Shown here: positions 11,230-24,589 of the stretch, one piece after another
Layout of the letters: every line of letters begins with the position of its first letter
Numbering within the stretch: the stretch's first letter is position 1
From: Cordia subcordata
Taxonomy: Eukaryota > Streptophyta > Magnoliopsida > Boraginales > Cordiaceae
DNA length: 64,000 nt
NCBI GenBank assembly: GCA_028554755.1
Contig: JAPTOF010000017.1
Span: 1,674,001 to 1,738,000, forward strand
Reading direction: 5' to 3'
Translations under genes and position numbers: made by a program
Notes under the pieces: model-generated
What the model was told of the DNA's origin: nothing
The model's input: only the letters and a program-made list of their open reading frames with translations
Databases searched by the model: none

Positions 11230-12165
11230 GATTTTTTATTTTTATCTTGATTTTAAATTTTTATGGCAAAAATACCATACTTTTTAAATTCGTTTAAAAA
11301 GTGTCATTTTTGGTAGGTCACCTACCAAAACGGATCCTGAAATTTGAAAAAATTAAAAAAGCTGTTGTGTCTTTAACGAAAACGGTAAATTACTTACTGA
11401 AACGATAGGTGATGTACCAAAAATAGGCTAGTGGTTAGAGAACCAAATGTCCCCTTGTGGGACCACGCAGATGAGCATGCTATCATGTCTTATTCTATAG
11501 AAATTTACCTATATAATAATAGTCAATGGCATCTCAATTTACGTTCAAAGTTAAGGTTTTGGAATTGAAGTATCTTACCTTAATTTCTTCATTAATAATA
11601 TAATTTGTAATTTTTTGAGGTCAAATATCCTAACTTTTAATTAAATGGTGTTCTCCCACCATATAGTAAAGATCGGTCTAAAGTTACCATTAATTATATA
11701 TAAAAGTAATTGCAATACATATAGTTTGATTTTTGATACAGTTTTTGAGACAAAGTCTTTTTTTTTTTCACATTGATTATTACTTATATTAGAAACCATT
11801 GAAATTGTTGAGGTTTAAGGCAAATTAGCCCATATTCAGGCGAAATAGCCTGCGGGGAAATTAACAAGAGTACTTTTTTACTACTATTATGGCATTATTT
11901 ATAAAAACCAAACTTGACTTCATAACCTCCAATGGATTGGATTATTCCTTTTATCCGGGCTTACTTTAATCGTGATTTTGACTTTATTATGATAGCCCCC
12001 TCTGTCGCAATAAAGATGCAACCATTTTCTTTTTTAAAATATTTCAAATTTTGGGATCCACAAAATGGTAGGTGACTTACAGAAAAAGACATTTTTAAAA
12101 TGAATTTAAAAAGTAGAGTATTTTTGCCATAAAAATTTAAAATCAAGGTAAAAAAAAAAATTTCC
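11230..12165. mobile_element. Long-TIR DNA transposon remnant (MULE-like)
   Basis: About 115 bp at the left (11230-11348) recurs inverted at the right (12045-12165) with roughly 85% identity by eye; both arms contain TTGATTTTAAATTTTTATGG and a GTCACCTACC block. About 700 bp of non-coding DNA lies between. Arms of this length suggest a Mutator-like or foldback element. I could not find a clean 9-bp target duplication. Confidence 0.5.
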
Positions 12166-12169
12166 TATT

Positions 12170-12600
12170 CGTCAAGGAGCCTGTTGTCACGGCTTGGCTT
12201 GTTCCAAGCGCTGTGTGCGACTTAGACACTTTTCTAATATATGTGATTAAGTCAGTCTAGAAAATTTTCTAATGTATGTGATTAAGTCAGTCTAGAAAAT
12301 ATCAAATTAAGGAACCAATGAAATAGAGAGTTTCAGAAAATTGTATTTGTATTGCTGCAGTTCTTGTATGTCTGTACAAAGGAAGAGTTAGGCTATTTAT
12401 AAAGTCTTCCAGGCTACTGAAGTTAGGCTAGATATAGAATCTTCCAGGCTAATGGATGGCTTAGATTGCTTCGATCTAACACTAGCATCTCTTTCTAGAG
12501 AATTCTACACAAATCAAGTGACTTTACACCAAATTATTCCCTAGTCATGGGGATTGAGATCAATTGAACATTCCTATTATATTTATTCCTATATAGAGGA
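12170..12600 (-). repeat. Probable copia LTR fragment with a 35-bp tandem duplication
   Basis: On the minus strand a TTTATAAATAG box is followed by a leader ending in AATACAAATACAATTTTC, a common layout for short copia LTRs. A 35-bp unit containing GTGATTAAGTCAGTCTAG is duplicated in tandem at 12232-12300. No matching second LTR was found. Confidence 0.35.
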
Positions 12601-13190
12601 TCTTCTGATTGTTCCAAGAAAGGAAAATGTCATGTGTACATCCTCGCAACCCTCATCATCCTTGTCAAATGGCCGCCTACATGGTATTTGCATTGAACAG
12701 AGAGAGACATTCTCCCTCAGCAATTCTCATGAACGTCCTTGTCATATTGCCTTCATGTTTATGGTGCCATTTAATCTTCTTTGTAAATAGTCACATAGAG
12801 TTTGTTGTTCTCCGACTTGCCTCACTTGAAGGCTGGCCGTTCTAATTTGTAAATATAAATATTTATCCACCAAAAAATTACTCTCTTAGTCTTAATCAAC
12901 AAATCAATTAAAATTAATAAATGAAAATAAATAAAAATTCACTTATATGGTGAAGTAGACTAAATAAAAAAAGGAATTAGAGAAGAAAGAATACAAAAAG
13001 TTTTTGAAGGATAACATTGTGTAACTACTTTCAATTCACACCTTTATCATGGGGCCCAATCAAACTCTAATTCATCTCAGAACAAAAAATTATTTTGCGG
13101 GTTTCTTTTTCTCTTGTTTAAAAGTAATTTAAAAGAAGTGTTTGTTTAATACAAACATGTCCAAAAATTTAAATTTGAATTGATGTACTT
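12601..13190. other. Intergenic, no gene seen
   Basis: Two overlapping plus-strand frames at 12554-12845 have no recognised domain. The rest is AT-rich. Confidence 0.5.
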
Positions 13191-13194
13191 TGAC

Positions 13195-13930
13195 CCTGTT
13201 CGATACAATTAGCTATTTGGATAGTTAATAGTTATTTGAGTAATTAATAGCTATTTAGGTAGCTGATAACTGTTATATTTTAGTTAGTAGTATGTAACTG
13301 TTTAGCTAGCTTATTAAAGAACAATGTATTCATTAAAATTAGATATAGTTGTTAGTGGATAGGTTTTTACTAGTTGATTAAAAAAATTTATTTAGGGAAA
13401 TTAAATGTAGGATTATTAATGAATGTAAAATAATATAAAAGGATGTTGGTGTCACATTATTATTATAATTATTATTTTTATGATTATTATAGTTATTGTT
13501 TCTATTATTCAAATAAAATAGTTCATTTTATAATTAAATATATGGGTACAATAATAATATTTTATCATTAAAACATAGTAAAATAATTTTTTGATAAATT
13601 ATTTGTATCAATACTATAAAAATATTTTTTAAATAGATTCAGAGTTTTTTAATAATAAAAATTTATAATTGTTTTAGTAAATTTTGGCATGGATAAAATT
13701 TGAAAAAGTTTTTTGTATTATTTCGGATTTATATTTGTCAAAGAAGATGTAGAATTATAGAGGTATTAGAAAGATAAAAAGAGAAGATTGGTGCATAATT
13801 AGGATTCCCAAGAAAAAGTTAAAATGCTAAAAGATGTTATTTTATCATTTTAGAAATATTTTTTGAAACACTAAAAGATATTTGAAAAGTTATTTGAGAC
13901 ACTATTTTAATGAACAAAATTAATTTTGTA
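13195..13930. repeat. AT-rich dispersed repeat, copy A
   Basis: This segment, starting CCTGTTCGATACAATTAGCT, aligns in the same order with 14205-14940 and partly with 1-430. Shared blocks include ATTATTATTATAATTATT and TATTTGTATCAATACTATAA. It does not code for protein. It is probably a non-autonomous DNA transposon of about 730 bp. Confidence 0.55.
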
Positions 13931-14204
13931 AAGTTTATTCTTGAATTTTGTCAAATGAGACAAATGAGACATTTAAAAACCAATTAAAAAAACCTGTTAA
14001 AGTTAGACTTTTACACATGAAGACAAGAAAAATCTTGCAAATTCAAAACAGATATAAACTCAAGGTAAAAGAATCTGTAAAATAAATGATTATGGATTTA
14101 TAGGTCAATGTAAATAATCAACACAATTATACACATGTAGCAAAATATAGACATATGAAACATGTCAACATAGTTTGTGTAGACATCAAACATGCTCAAC
14201 ACAC

Positions 14205-14940
14205 TTAATTGTTAGAGTAACTGATAGTTGTTTGGACAATTGACAGCTATTACATTTTAACTATTAACTGTTTAACTAGCTAGTTAAATAAAATGTGTTT
14301 GGTAAAATTAGCAGTTGAATTAGCTAAGAAGAGTAAACAAAAATTAAAGGATACTGATAACACATTATTATTGTTATGATAATTATAATGAGTATTACTA
14401 TTATTGTAATAAGATAATTTATTTTGCAATTAGACATATGTTTTTGGAATAATATTTTATATTTAAAAAATAATAAAATTAATTTTTAATAAAACATTTG
14501 TATCAGTATTATAAAAAAAATTTCTAATAGATTTAAATTTTATTTTTTCAAAATAAATAAATGAATCAACAAAAAAAAAACTTATATCTTTTTAGAATAA
14601 TTTAATTTGAGTAGAATTTAAAATTAATATTTGTGCTTTCTTTGTTTATATTTGTGAAAAAAAGGTAAAAAAAATAGAGAAAAGATTGATGAGAGACGGA
14701 AATTTCTTTAAAAAAATGAATAAAGGGTAAAATTGTCAAGAAAAATGAGACACACCAAGTTTTTTCTTTTAATGAAACATTATGATCTTTAAAGTTTGAA
14801 AAAAAAAGTAATATGAAAAGTTACTTAAAATACTATTTCACTAAACAACAATTCTAAAAAGTAGTATGTTAACTGAGTTAAAATATTAAAAATTATTTGA
14901 AAAACTCTTTTTTAATATTAGCGAATAAGGCCCTCCAGGT
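14205..14940. repeat. AT-rich dispersed repeat, copy B
   Basis: A second, diverged copy in the same orientation, about 280 bp after copy A. It ends TTAGCGAATAAGGCCC, which is roughly inverse to the GGGCC/CCCTGTTCG-type start of copy A and supports a TIR-bearing element. Confidence 0.55.
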
Positions 14941-14975
14941 ATGATAATGCATGCATCCAAGTGAAAAGATCAAAT

Positions 14976-15022
14976 CTATATCTATATCTATATCTATCAA
15001 TCAATCAATCTATCTATCTATA
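14976..15022. repeat. (TATC)n / (TATATC)n microsatellite
   Basis: Runs of TATATC then CAAT and TATC units. Related short runs recur at 16310-16325. Confidence 0.8.
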
Positions 15023-15059
15023 TAAATTAAACCCAAAGAAGCTCAAAGAAGGGTATCAC

Positions 15060-15290
15060 ATTAGCACACATCTATTTGCTAAGTCATCATAAATTACATT
15101 TTTAATATTATTACATTATTGTAAATGTATATTATAGTATTTAATTATATTTATGCACTATCTATATATTTCTATTTAATTAATTTATGCATCATATCCT
15201 AATTAAAAAAAATAAAAAATAAGAATAAAAAAGCACTAAAATTAATTTTTATAGATATTTAGAAATATAAAAGTTAAACCCATAAGTGCT
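15060..15290. repeat. Direct repeat, left copy, flanking a copia relic
   Basis: The block from CATCTATTTGCTAAGTCATC to TTTATAGATATTTAGAAAT recurs, diverged and expanded, at 15940-16275. A shorter echo of its start is seen near 16370-16400. The family is unknown and there is no coding capacity. Confidence 0.5.
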
Positions 15291-15464
15291 AAAGAAGGAT
15301 TATTGAAAAAGAAGTTTCTCCATATTCTTTGCTTTACAATGTTCTACTATATTTATGCTACATGACATATTACGTACAATAAAAAATACATGCAATGATA
15401 ATATTCTAGATATATAGATTACAATAAACAAATGTTGAATAAATCCAAAAATCTGTCATCCTTA

Positions 15465-15950
15465 TCACGCTCCCACAAGCGAAGCCTTATCTCGAATGGC
15501 AAGCTTGGAACGTAACTTAGTAAAGTGGACTACTGACAACCCCTTAGTCATTACATCAACTAACTGGTCAATAGAAGATATAAAGCAAACATTTAATAGT
15601 TTTGCAACGACTTTTTCATGTACAAAATGCACGTCTATCTCAATGTGTTTTGTCTGCGCATGGAACACTAGATTAGCCGTAAGATAAGTCGCTCCAGGAT
15701 TATTACACCAAAGTGTTAGACTCGAGGGCAGAGGAATACGAAGCTTAGACAAAAGAGACCAGAGCCAACAAATTTCAGATGTGGCATACGCAATTGCTCG
15801 ATACTCTGCCTCAGTGCTTGACCGAACCGTCGTGATAGCCAGCAAATTGATGTTGCCCTAAAGAGTGAGCTCCAGCGAAAGACTGATCAAAATGTAGTCG
15901 GAACTTTCTTTATCATTAGACAAAGCTGCTGCCACATTAGCACCCATCTA
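15465..15950 (-). pseudogene. Ty1/copia RNase H fragment
   Basis: The frame carries copia RNase H landmarks: STEAEYRAIAYATSEICWL (the catalytic TEAEY block), LTLWCNNPGATYLTAN, HAQTKHIEIDVHFVHEKV and a VDVMTKGL end motif. Part of the upstream sequence lies in another frame. Only the C-terminal end of pol is present, with no LTR, integrase or RT nearby, so it is an old relic. The final DNLGA-type block reads NNPGA, losing an acidic residue. Confidence 0.8.
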
Positions 15951-16290
15951 TTTTTCAAGTCATCATAAATTATATTTTTAATATTATTACATTGTTATAA
16001 ATCTATATATTATAGTGTTTAATTACATTTATGCACCACTTCCTAACATCATCATTTCAACGGAGTTACAAGATATTTAATTATATTTATGCACCACCTA
16101 TATATTTCTTTTTTTTTTTTATGAATTTAAAGTGATAAAGTCCAAAAAAACTCATTAATTTAATTAATTTATGCATATGCATCATATCCTAATTAAAAAA
16201 TAAAAATAAGAATAAAAATAAAAATAAGAATAAAAAATACTAGAATTAATTTTTATAGATATTTAGAAATAATTAAAAATACAAGAAAAT
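15940..16290. repeat. Direct repeat, right copy, flanking a copia relic
   Basis: This matches 15060-15290 in order and orientation (CATCTATTTTTCAAGTCATC through TTTATAGATATTTAGAAAT), with an extra internal duplication containing TTATATTTATGCACCACCT and a run of AATAAAAAT units. Confidence 0.5.
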
Positions 16291-16500
16291 TTAAAAACAA
16301 TAAAAATCTATATCTATCTATCTATTTATAGATTCTATAGATAAAATTTAAATCCAAAGGAGCTCAAATAGGGGTGTCATATAAGCACTTATCTTTTTGC
16401 CAAATGAGCATAATTAATATAATTTTTTTTTTCTTTGAGCAAATTTATCTCATTTGAAAAATTAAGAGTTGATATAATTTTTTTTCATATTAATTATTTT

Positions 16501-16503
16501 ATC

Positions 16504-16537
<34 letters not shown>

Positions 16538-16538
16538 T
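16501..16538. repeat. (TA)n(TG)n microsatellite
   Basis: An alternating TATATA run passes directly into about eleven TG units. Confidence 0.9.
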
Positions 16539-16539
16539 T

Positions 16540-18989
16540 TGGAAAATAGTATGTACACCCTGGAAATGCAAAATGCAAATAAAGAAACTAAATTTTTATT
16601 AGATGCAGAGTAAAGATACAAAATAAAAAATAAAGGAAAATAGCTGAAGCTCGTAAACGATGTCGTTAAGGGATTTACGCCCCCTCAACCAGTGCTAAAG
16701 GCTATGTATCGTATCCCTTCCAGGATACAATGGCTATATACCTTTTGATATTGATAGCATTCTCACGGAAAGGACTTGGAAACTAGTAACTAAAGAACTA
16801 TTTCTATAGAAATGCACTATATTAAAATGATATGCTCATGCCAATAGAATTTCCTATCTATAGCTTTAGTGGATAAACGAATATATATAGTGGTGGAGCG
16901 ATCTGCTGCATTCAATATGTGGATTAATGGTAAGATATGTAATGGTTGAAACCACTTCCATAATATGCCATAACTCCTAGGCTTTAATGCTAGCATTAGT
17001 GGGAAGTTATTTAGCTATCATAATACATACGAACCATTTTGAATTTTTGTCTAAAAAGATTAAACCGGAGCAAAAACCCGAGCCACACCTATGTCGCATC
17101 CCCATGCTCAGCTGGCCATGCCAAGCTAGCGCGCGCGTGCACATCGAAAAACTAAATGATCAATTAATTAATTCTTTTGAATAAAATTAGTTTGAAAATT
17201 TCAAAAGATTCATTTTCTTATATAAGGGATATACATTATTAGGTTTAATTTAAAAATTAAATGACCAGAAATAATGCTTAAAATAATATTCATTTGCGAA
17301 TTCCAAAACATTAATTTCTTTTCTATTACGGATATATATCATTAGTTTTAATTTTAGAGATTTAATTTCTAATTGATTGATACTTAAAATAATATTCATT
17401 TGTAAATTTTAAAAGATTCATTTTTTAATCTATTATAGAATATAATATTAGTTTTAATATAGGATTTAATCGCATATAAAAATGCTTCAAAATAATATCT
17501 ATTTGTGAATACCAAAAGGTTAAACTTGAATAAGTTTAATGTCTACTACTAAAAAATATTAAATTCAAGTAAATTTAACGTCCATTATAAAACATTAACT
17601 TGTACAGAGCATAAAATGTTCATGACTAAATTTGTTATTTGCTATAAAAAATAAATAAACTAAACTAAATTTAACATTTACTATTTGATAGTGTAATACC
17701 AAATCAAACCCGCACCTTTTAAAGCACCAAACCAGACCTCAACTCCAAGCTCACGGACTTGAACACAATTTCATCTCCAGTGGTGTTTGCTCGAAAATTC
17801 TTCTAGACGACTGAAAACACTCACCCACAGTTTTGACTGGACGTTGACTTTGGATGACATCCTGGATCCATGATTCTCCTTCTTTGGCCAATTTATGTTG
17901 ATGCAAAACCAATTTTGTCAGAATTTTTTTCTTTGTCTCAAATTTGATCTAGGGACTTGACTGTAAAAGGGTTAGCTGACTTTCACGAAAGCTTTAGCAA
18001 TTCGCTATAAGGAATACCGATTTCTTAGCATGCAAACTGACTCCAAATGGCACTCCTTATTCTTCAAAGAATCTTGCTTGTAGGTGGTGACGCTTTGTCC
18101 AAACTTTACATCAACAAAGAGCTCTTAGCCTACTGTTGTCTTGGACAACTGACCTATTGACTGAGAAGAAAATAGTACATTTGAGTAGTTCACATGATTG
18201 TCGACACAAAAGTAATGCTCTTTCTATGTATATCCTAAATTATCTGACAACATGGAGCCACGATAAATCTTCTCTTGTGTAGGGTTTTGAGATTAACAAT
18301 TATAATTGCGCTACTCCTATCTTAAGCTATGAGTTTTGCCAATCTATGGTAATTAGCTAAGATAAACTAGGAAAAATGACTAGTGGATTGATGATTGTAA
18401 ACTCTTTATTCAGTGTTCTTGGCCAACTTTTATACTTGGAGTAGTCGAAAAATCTTAATTCCCTTTTTGATTATTGGTACCACGTTTGAATTGAATATTC
18501 AATTTCATATTTCTCCAATGGGTTTGATTGTGCCATGTATACAAGACTTGTTTGACCCGAACTTCATTTTTATTTGGTCCACACTTTGGCCACCTTTGGC
18601 TGAGGGATGCAAATTTTGTGTATAAATAAGTAGCAAAAGCCTATTATGGACCTTCAATGTTTTTTTGTCTTTTGCGCGTCGAATAACGGAACCAAAGCTT
18701 TGTCACAATTGGACCCAAATATTCACCTCAAGGAATTTATCAATTGATCTTTGCCCTCAAGCGATGCCTATTGCTACTTGAGGGAAGACTTTGGACCCTA
18801 ACCTCCTTTACCCTTAGGAGCTCCAACAATACTCAATTATTATTGATCTAGAAGTTTGAGCCAAATTATTATTAAAAAAGTAAACCCGTGCAAAACACAA
18901 ATGTAAAAGCACTAATTTTCTATATGATTAAAGGGAAAGAAGATATGGTTAATGAGATTGTGATTTCAAACTAGAGAAAGAAAAAATCA
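16540..18989. other. 2.4 kb without a recognisable gene
   Basis: The part from 17.7 to 18.9 kb is less AT-rich and has a GTGTATAAATAAG box near 18618, like the promoter of an LTR. I found no matching ends and no pol frame. Open frames at 16987-17184 and 18413-18625 show no domain. It is probably old retrotransposon DNA. Confidence 0.4.
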
Positions 18990-18994
18990 GAATG

Positions 18995-20368
18995 TGTAGA
19001 TGCAAATATCTTAAGAGGGGGGTGAATTAAGATACACACACACACATACCAATTTTTGTATTCAAAAATTCACCAAAAAATTGATAATTTCTTTCAAGCA
19101 AAATATCAAACACAAGATTATCAATATAAGAAAATAAATTAGATGAAAATTAAAGAGTAAGAAGACAAACGATTTTTAGATGGTTCAACCAAGTCTACGT
19201 CCACCGCCCAAGGATGCTCTCCTTAAGACTTCAACAATCTTCACTAATAATGCTTTGTCAAATCTTGGTGAAACAAGAACCAAGTTTTACAACTCTTTGA
19301 GACCTCTTTTCAAAGAACCCAAGAAATCTCTTCTTTAGGATTTTCCCACATTCTTTGAAAGCTTACTCAATGTTCTCACAATATTTTCAAGCATTTTTTG
19401 AGTGTGAATACAACCAGAAAAAGAGTGAAAATGATGAAGAATGGATATTCTTCTTACTAGAAGATATAGCAAATTAAAGTCTTGAAAGCTCAAAGATTTT
19501 GCAAGAGTAGCTCATGATTTCAGCAATTGAAAGATAATATTAGATTTGCAAACTTGGGTTGATAATGTTTTAAAGCTTTAAGGGTATATTTAAAGAGTTT
19601 GAGATGTTAGAGCTTTGGTAGGTAGAAGAAAGAAGAAGAAGAAATACGGCTGAATGGTAATAAACGGTTAGTGTATTTATTATAGCATTCGCTCAACCGG
19701 TCAACCGAATAGGTCGTTCGGCTTCCCCTTAGGTCTCTTTGATTAGGCCGGACGCCTTAGCCTGGTCGACTGGCTAGGGGGTTTGGTTTTTTCTTCTCTT
19801 TCTCTATTTTGGCCGAGGACCTCCCTGGTCAGCTAGGCGACTGGTTGAGGGGGTCCGGCCACTCCAAAGAAGTTAGAAAAAAGCCCAAGTCGCCTAAAAC
19901 CCTTTTCAAACCAATTTTATCGAACTTTCATAAATCCAAACCAACTCAAAGCACTTTGTAAACAATTTTCAAAGTGTAGAAACATTTCAAAACACATGTT
20001 TATACTATGTATGCATCCAGAATCATTTTTGCTTTTATGAAAGACAATGTCCATGAGGTTTTAAATTGTTAATATCAAGAAAAGTAGAAGTCTGAGCTAA
20101 CACTTGCAATTCTAAGGCATTTCACAAAAAGAGCAATGAATTCGGTACCCCTTATGATGCCTCTTCTCCGCCTTATGGCTTCTCATTATCTTCTTCTCCA
20201 ATCTTTGATAAATAATGCTTTTCATGGCTCATTTTCTTCTATCTTCCAAGCATCTATCTTTTCAATTTGTATTTGACACTCACAAGATACTTTTTAGTAA
20301 AAAGATAGTATTTATGATGCATATCAAAATTTTCATCATCAAAATCAATAACTAGTATTTTTTCAATA
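18995..20368 (-). mobile_element. Solo LTR of a SIRE/Maximus-type copia element
   Basis: This 1374-bp segment aligns with the 3' LTR of the large copia element at 32.2-33.6 kb. Read on the minus strand it ends with the characteristic TTAATTCACCCCCCTCTTAA block. GAATG lies directly outside both ends (18990-18994 and 20369-20373), a 5-bp target duplication. The plus-strand ends are TG and CAATA, the latter a decayed CAACA. No internal region is attached, so it formed by LTR-LTR recombination. It is interrupted by no other element. Confidence 0.75.
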
Positions 20369-20373
20369 GAATG

Positions 20374-21579
20374 TGATAGATTAGAATGCAAGTTTAATTA
20401 TAAATGAGTTTTAGAACACACATAAAATTATTAAAAAAAATTATCATCTTTAACTTAATTGCATTTAATGTGCCTTAGTTGAGCTTGCTCATTAATTGCA
20501 TAATGAATTTACCCTTGCTCCTAACCCCCAAAAAAAAATTACATTTGCCTTTAAAAGAGGAATTTTCGTGCCAACCAAGAACAAAATTAAATAATCATTC
20601 AAGGAATGACTTTTGAGAAACTTGTTTGGTTGATGCTTTTGTTAAGCTTACAGTTTTTTTTAGAATAACCATTATTTAGATAAATACCAAATAAACTTCA
20701 AATAAATTTGAGCCACTTTAAAACGTAAAAAATGTCAAAAACATGGAAGAAAACTCAGAAATGTATGACCAAATATTAGTTTGTTATCATTAGAATCATG
20801 TAACAGTGATATATTCTTTTCTGGTAAAAGATTTTATGTTCAGTGTGGGTCCAAGAATGTAATGTTCGATGTAATTAGTGGTTTGTCATTACATTGAATC
20901 TAGTTAAAGTTAAAAAATTCTTAAACCCATAATATTAAAATTTTTCATTAAATCATGGGCTATCACTAATTGAGATATTTTATATTTTTTAAAAACGAGT
21001 TGAAATTGACCGGTAAAACTCAAAATATTTTTATGGTGATCCCTTCCAATTGGACTTAGGTCTATTTCATCATCATCATAATCATTATTTTTTCTCATAG
21101 AGTGATATACAAAGTGTAGAGCTTGTTTAAAGTATTAGGCATGGTGATCGAGGACTCAACGAAGTTTTTCAGACAAGCCCTCTCTCCCATCCAAAATACT
21201 ATATATTAGCCATCTTATCCCATTAATAGCCACAACACATAAGTTTGAGAGGTAGAGGGAGCACCTAGTTTAGGTGTACCTATTATAACATGCTGCTAAA
21301 GTTTTATCACAAGATTATTGAGGTAATTTTATAACTGCAAACCAAGATATTCTTCAAATTAATTTATTTAGTAGTGTTTTTATTCTAATATTAAATATCG
21401 TAAAATTTAACACATAAAAATAATATAATTTTATATAAAATCGATGTGAGATGAGATATACATATTTTCCCCACTAATGAATAAATATGCGAAGTCCTCC
21501 TCAGTATTACATACACTAGGTCCTCGTCGCCTAATGAGATAGAGTGTTCAACATTACACGATATGGGAAACGCCCATTG
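20374..21579. other. Intergenic, no gene seen
   Basis: AT-rich DNA. The minus frames at 20910-21098 and 21391-21627 have no recognised domain. Confidence 0.55.
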
Positions 21580-23330
21580 ATTTTTTTTTTTGGCTAAGTA
21601 AGTAAGTGAATCAATTGATATAAACAAAATTTACAAAATCCTCAAAGGGTAACAAGAACAACGAGTACTAAAGTCAAAATGCTCCTATCCATGTTCCAAG
21701 CTTTATAAATTGCCTTATTTAGAGTACTATCTCTAAATTTTTTTAACGTACAAAAAGGTTTAGTTTAACATCAAAGATGATGCTATCCAAAATTTGCTCT
21801 CGCACATGGCCCCTTGGTCATGAACCCTCCTATTCCATTCTCACCATGTATGATAGACTGCTACCTCCACAAATAATTTGATTATGGTAGCTTGTAGATT
21901 ATTATATCCACATTTCTCCATCAGCCAAATAGTGATATCATTCCATCTGAAGAGCCAATGAGGTCTCTTAGACATTTGCATACCCTTTTTTCCAAATTCT
22001 ACCGGTGAAACCACATTCAAAAAATAAGTGATCGCGGCTCCCCATACCTCTACGGCACGATCTATTCCCCAAGAAATTAATTTGTACGTCATTGGGAGTC
22101 TGTTTCTCCAAACAAGCCACGTACAACAAGCATGATGAGGCACAACATATTTAGACCACACAGTATCCACTCCAAGAAACCAAAGGATTTTTTCGTTGAA
22201 TGACATTCCACGTAGAAAATGTAGAAAAGGTGCCCGATGGGTTTAGAAGCCACAAAATTCTAGCGCTACTGGCCTGTACAAGTTTCAAGCTTCCAAGGTG
22301 CTCCCTGATTTGAGAGAAAAGTTCATTCTTAGGCCAACGCCAGTTCCTCTAGAAAATATAGTCAGCTACTTAGTTAGTCATATCTCCCCCATTAGCTCTG
22401 ATGTTCTCTTTTTCAAAAACATTTTTGAGCATGCCCAGTGGATGTCATAAATCTAACCAGAAGATGGTATCTTTGCCATTATCAATCTTAAAAAAATAAA
22501 TTCTCTCATCAGGTTTCGGATTCTCATGAGTCTTTTCCAATACCATGCTGCATTAATTGGAATTCTAGCCTCCCAAAGTCTGATGCCTTTGAGTATGTAT
22601 TCTTTGATCCATCGCACCCATATGGTAGGTTTATAAACAAGAATACCCCAGAGAAAATTAATATTTGCAACCAAATCAAGATCCAAGAGACTACGTAACC
22701 CCAGACCACCTTCTCCAATTGGTGTACAAACATCCTTCCATCTTACCTTGGCCTTTTTCGAATTGAGATCACCACTAGACCAGAGATAGCTGGCTAAAAT
22801 CCCCTTAATGCTTTAATGTTACTCTTTGGAAGAACGAAAATGCTCTTCCAATACGAATGAACATGAGAAAGCACAAATTGAATGATTTGCTTCCTATCCG
22901 CAAGAGAAAGCCACCTAAAAGACCAGCAGTCAATATGACCCAATATTCGACCAATAAGGACCCTACCATCTTGCACACGAATTCTACAAGCAGTGAGAGG
23001 AATTCCCAAGTATTTAACTAGTAATTTACCCACTTTAAACCCTAGGATATCAGACAACTCCTTTTGAGTATCATCAGTGCAACTCTGAAAATTCACTTCA
23101 CTTTTCTCTTCGCTAACTTGGAGACTAGAGATATTTCCACACAGTTTGAGACATCTTTTTGATAACAATCATTGTACCCCTATCTACCTTTTGCAAAAAT
23201 AAGAACGTCATCCGCAAAGAAAAGATGACTAAGCCCAATGCGTTTGCTTCTAGGATGAAATTTAAACTGCCCCATTTGAATAGCTTTTGTAAAAATGCAA
23301 GAAAGAATTTGCACAACTATTCATTTTGTA
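21580..23330 (-). pseudogene. 5'-truncated LINE (L1-type) with reverse transcriptase and zf-RVT relics
   Basis: On the minus strand the order is an RT catalytic block (LFFADDVLIFAKG), the RT thumb region (VKYLGIPLTACRIRV, WSFRWLSLADRKQ, HVHSYWKSIFVLPKSNIKAL), a domain with IWVRWIKEYILKG, then a zf-RVT-like C-terminal part. It ends in a poly-A tail (T-run at 21581-21591). Frameshifts and stops break the frame throughout. The endonuclease and the front of RT are missing, as expected for a 5'-truncated insertion. Confidence 0.85.
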
Positions 23331-23334
23331 ATTT

Positions 23335-24585
23335 ATATTTTATAAATTTTGTTTATCTTTAGCCAAATGTCCCATAATTATTTTCAAAATAAATTACAAA
23401 TAACAATAACTATGCTCTCATACCTGTTCTTTTTTTTTTTTTTTGCTTTTAACTAGGGTGTCTCTTTGTCACATTGGACTTAAGATTAATGTTTATCGGA
23501 CCAAAAGTAATTAACAAAAAGCCTTTTTACAAGTGCATTTTCCAAAATTTGAACTTACCCTTTTTTTGCTTCTAGAGTCTATATCTTAGTTCACAAATTC
23601 TTTTACTAACTAGAATCAAAGAATTGGTAGTTGTGTCCCGCGCAAAATGAAAATGAGCTAGAATTATGAACTTATAATCTGATGATCGAGTCGATTGTGT
23701 TTTTTTTTTTTTTACATAAATAAAGTCATTACGACACCAACCAAAATCTTGTCGCTAGCTGTACCTATTCTTTCATTAAAGGCGTAACTAGCCACATTTC
23801 TGGATCGAGATTTACGCACAACTTTGCCCTTGGCCTGAATATCCCCATCAGATTTTCACACCTATCCACACCTTCCATTCTCCTGCACATCCATTGGGAT
23901 CCAAAATCAGCCCGATGTTCCCAATGACGGCAATACCCTCAGGCATTCTGCTAGGTGGAACACAATATTTGTGCAAATTGCAGGAAAATTAAAGGGCAAA
24001 TCCGTCACAGAGATGATAAAAAATTGGCTTGACCCTCTGTGCCTCTCTGATTCTGCAGGGAGGTGCCACTGCTGTTGTCCTCAAACCATTTTTTATCACG
24101 TGGGTATTTTCGTATTTTCACTATCCTTTTTTTATTTTTTTCCTCTCCTCCCTAAAACCTTGCTCCTCTCTTTCTCATTAAAGATCCAGTGACCATATGT
24201 ATATACAAAAACATAGTAGGTAAAGGGTTTTTTTCTTTCTTTCTTTCTTTTTTTAATTCCAATGCCAACTCCTTTTGATGAATGATAATCCAACGAAGCT
24301 TCTTTGCAAGGTGCGTATATAAGTTCACATATATCTATATATGTATATATATAATATAAATATACATATACGTATACATATTTATTTATTTATTTATTTA
24401 CACTTATATTAGTTAATCCCAAGTAATTTTACCCAGAAACTTCCGACCAAGCATAACATTTTCTCCCATATATCTTTTGGTCAAGATTCTTGATTGTCCC
24501 ATTTTTGGATGCTTTTTTTTTGTTTTATTTTTTCACCTTATAACTTCTTCTCATCACAGTTAAGCTTCTTGTTTTTGCTTTCAGA
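23335..24585. other. Intergenic, no gene seen
   Basis: It includes a CTTT microsatellite at 24235-24250 and a long pyrimidine-rich patch at 24120-24180 that would suit a transcript leader. No coding feature can be supported. Confidence 0.45.
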
Positions 24586-24589
24586 ATCT

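Noticed and set aside
10762..11287. A 162-codon and a 93-codon frame after SEC61
   Set aside because: The two frames overlap, contain no domain and run into the TIR of a transposon.
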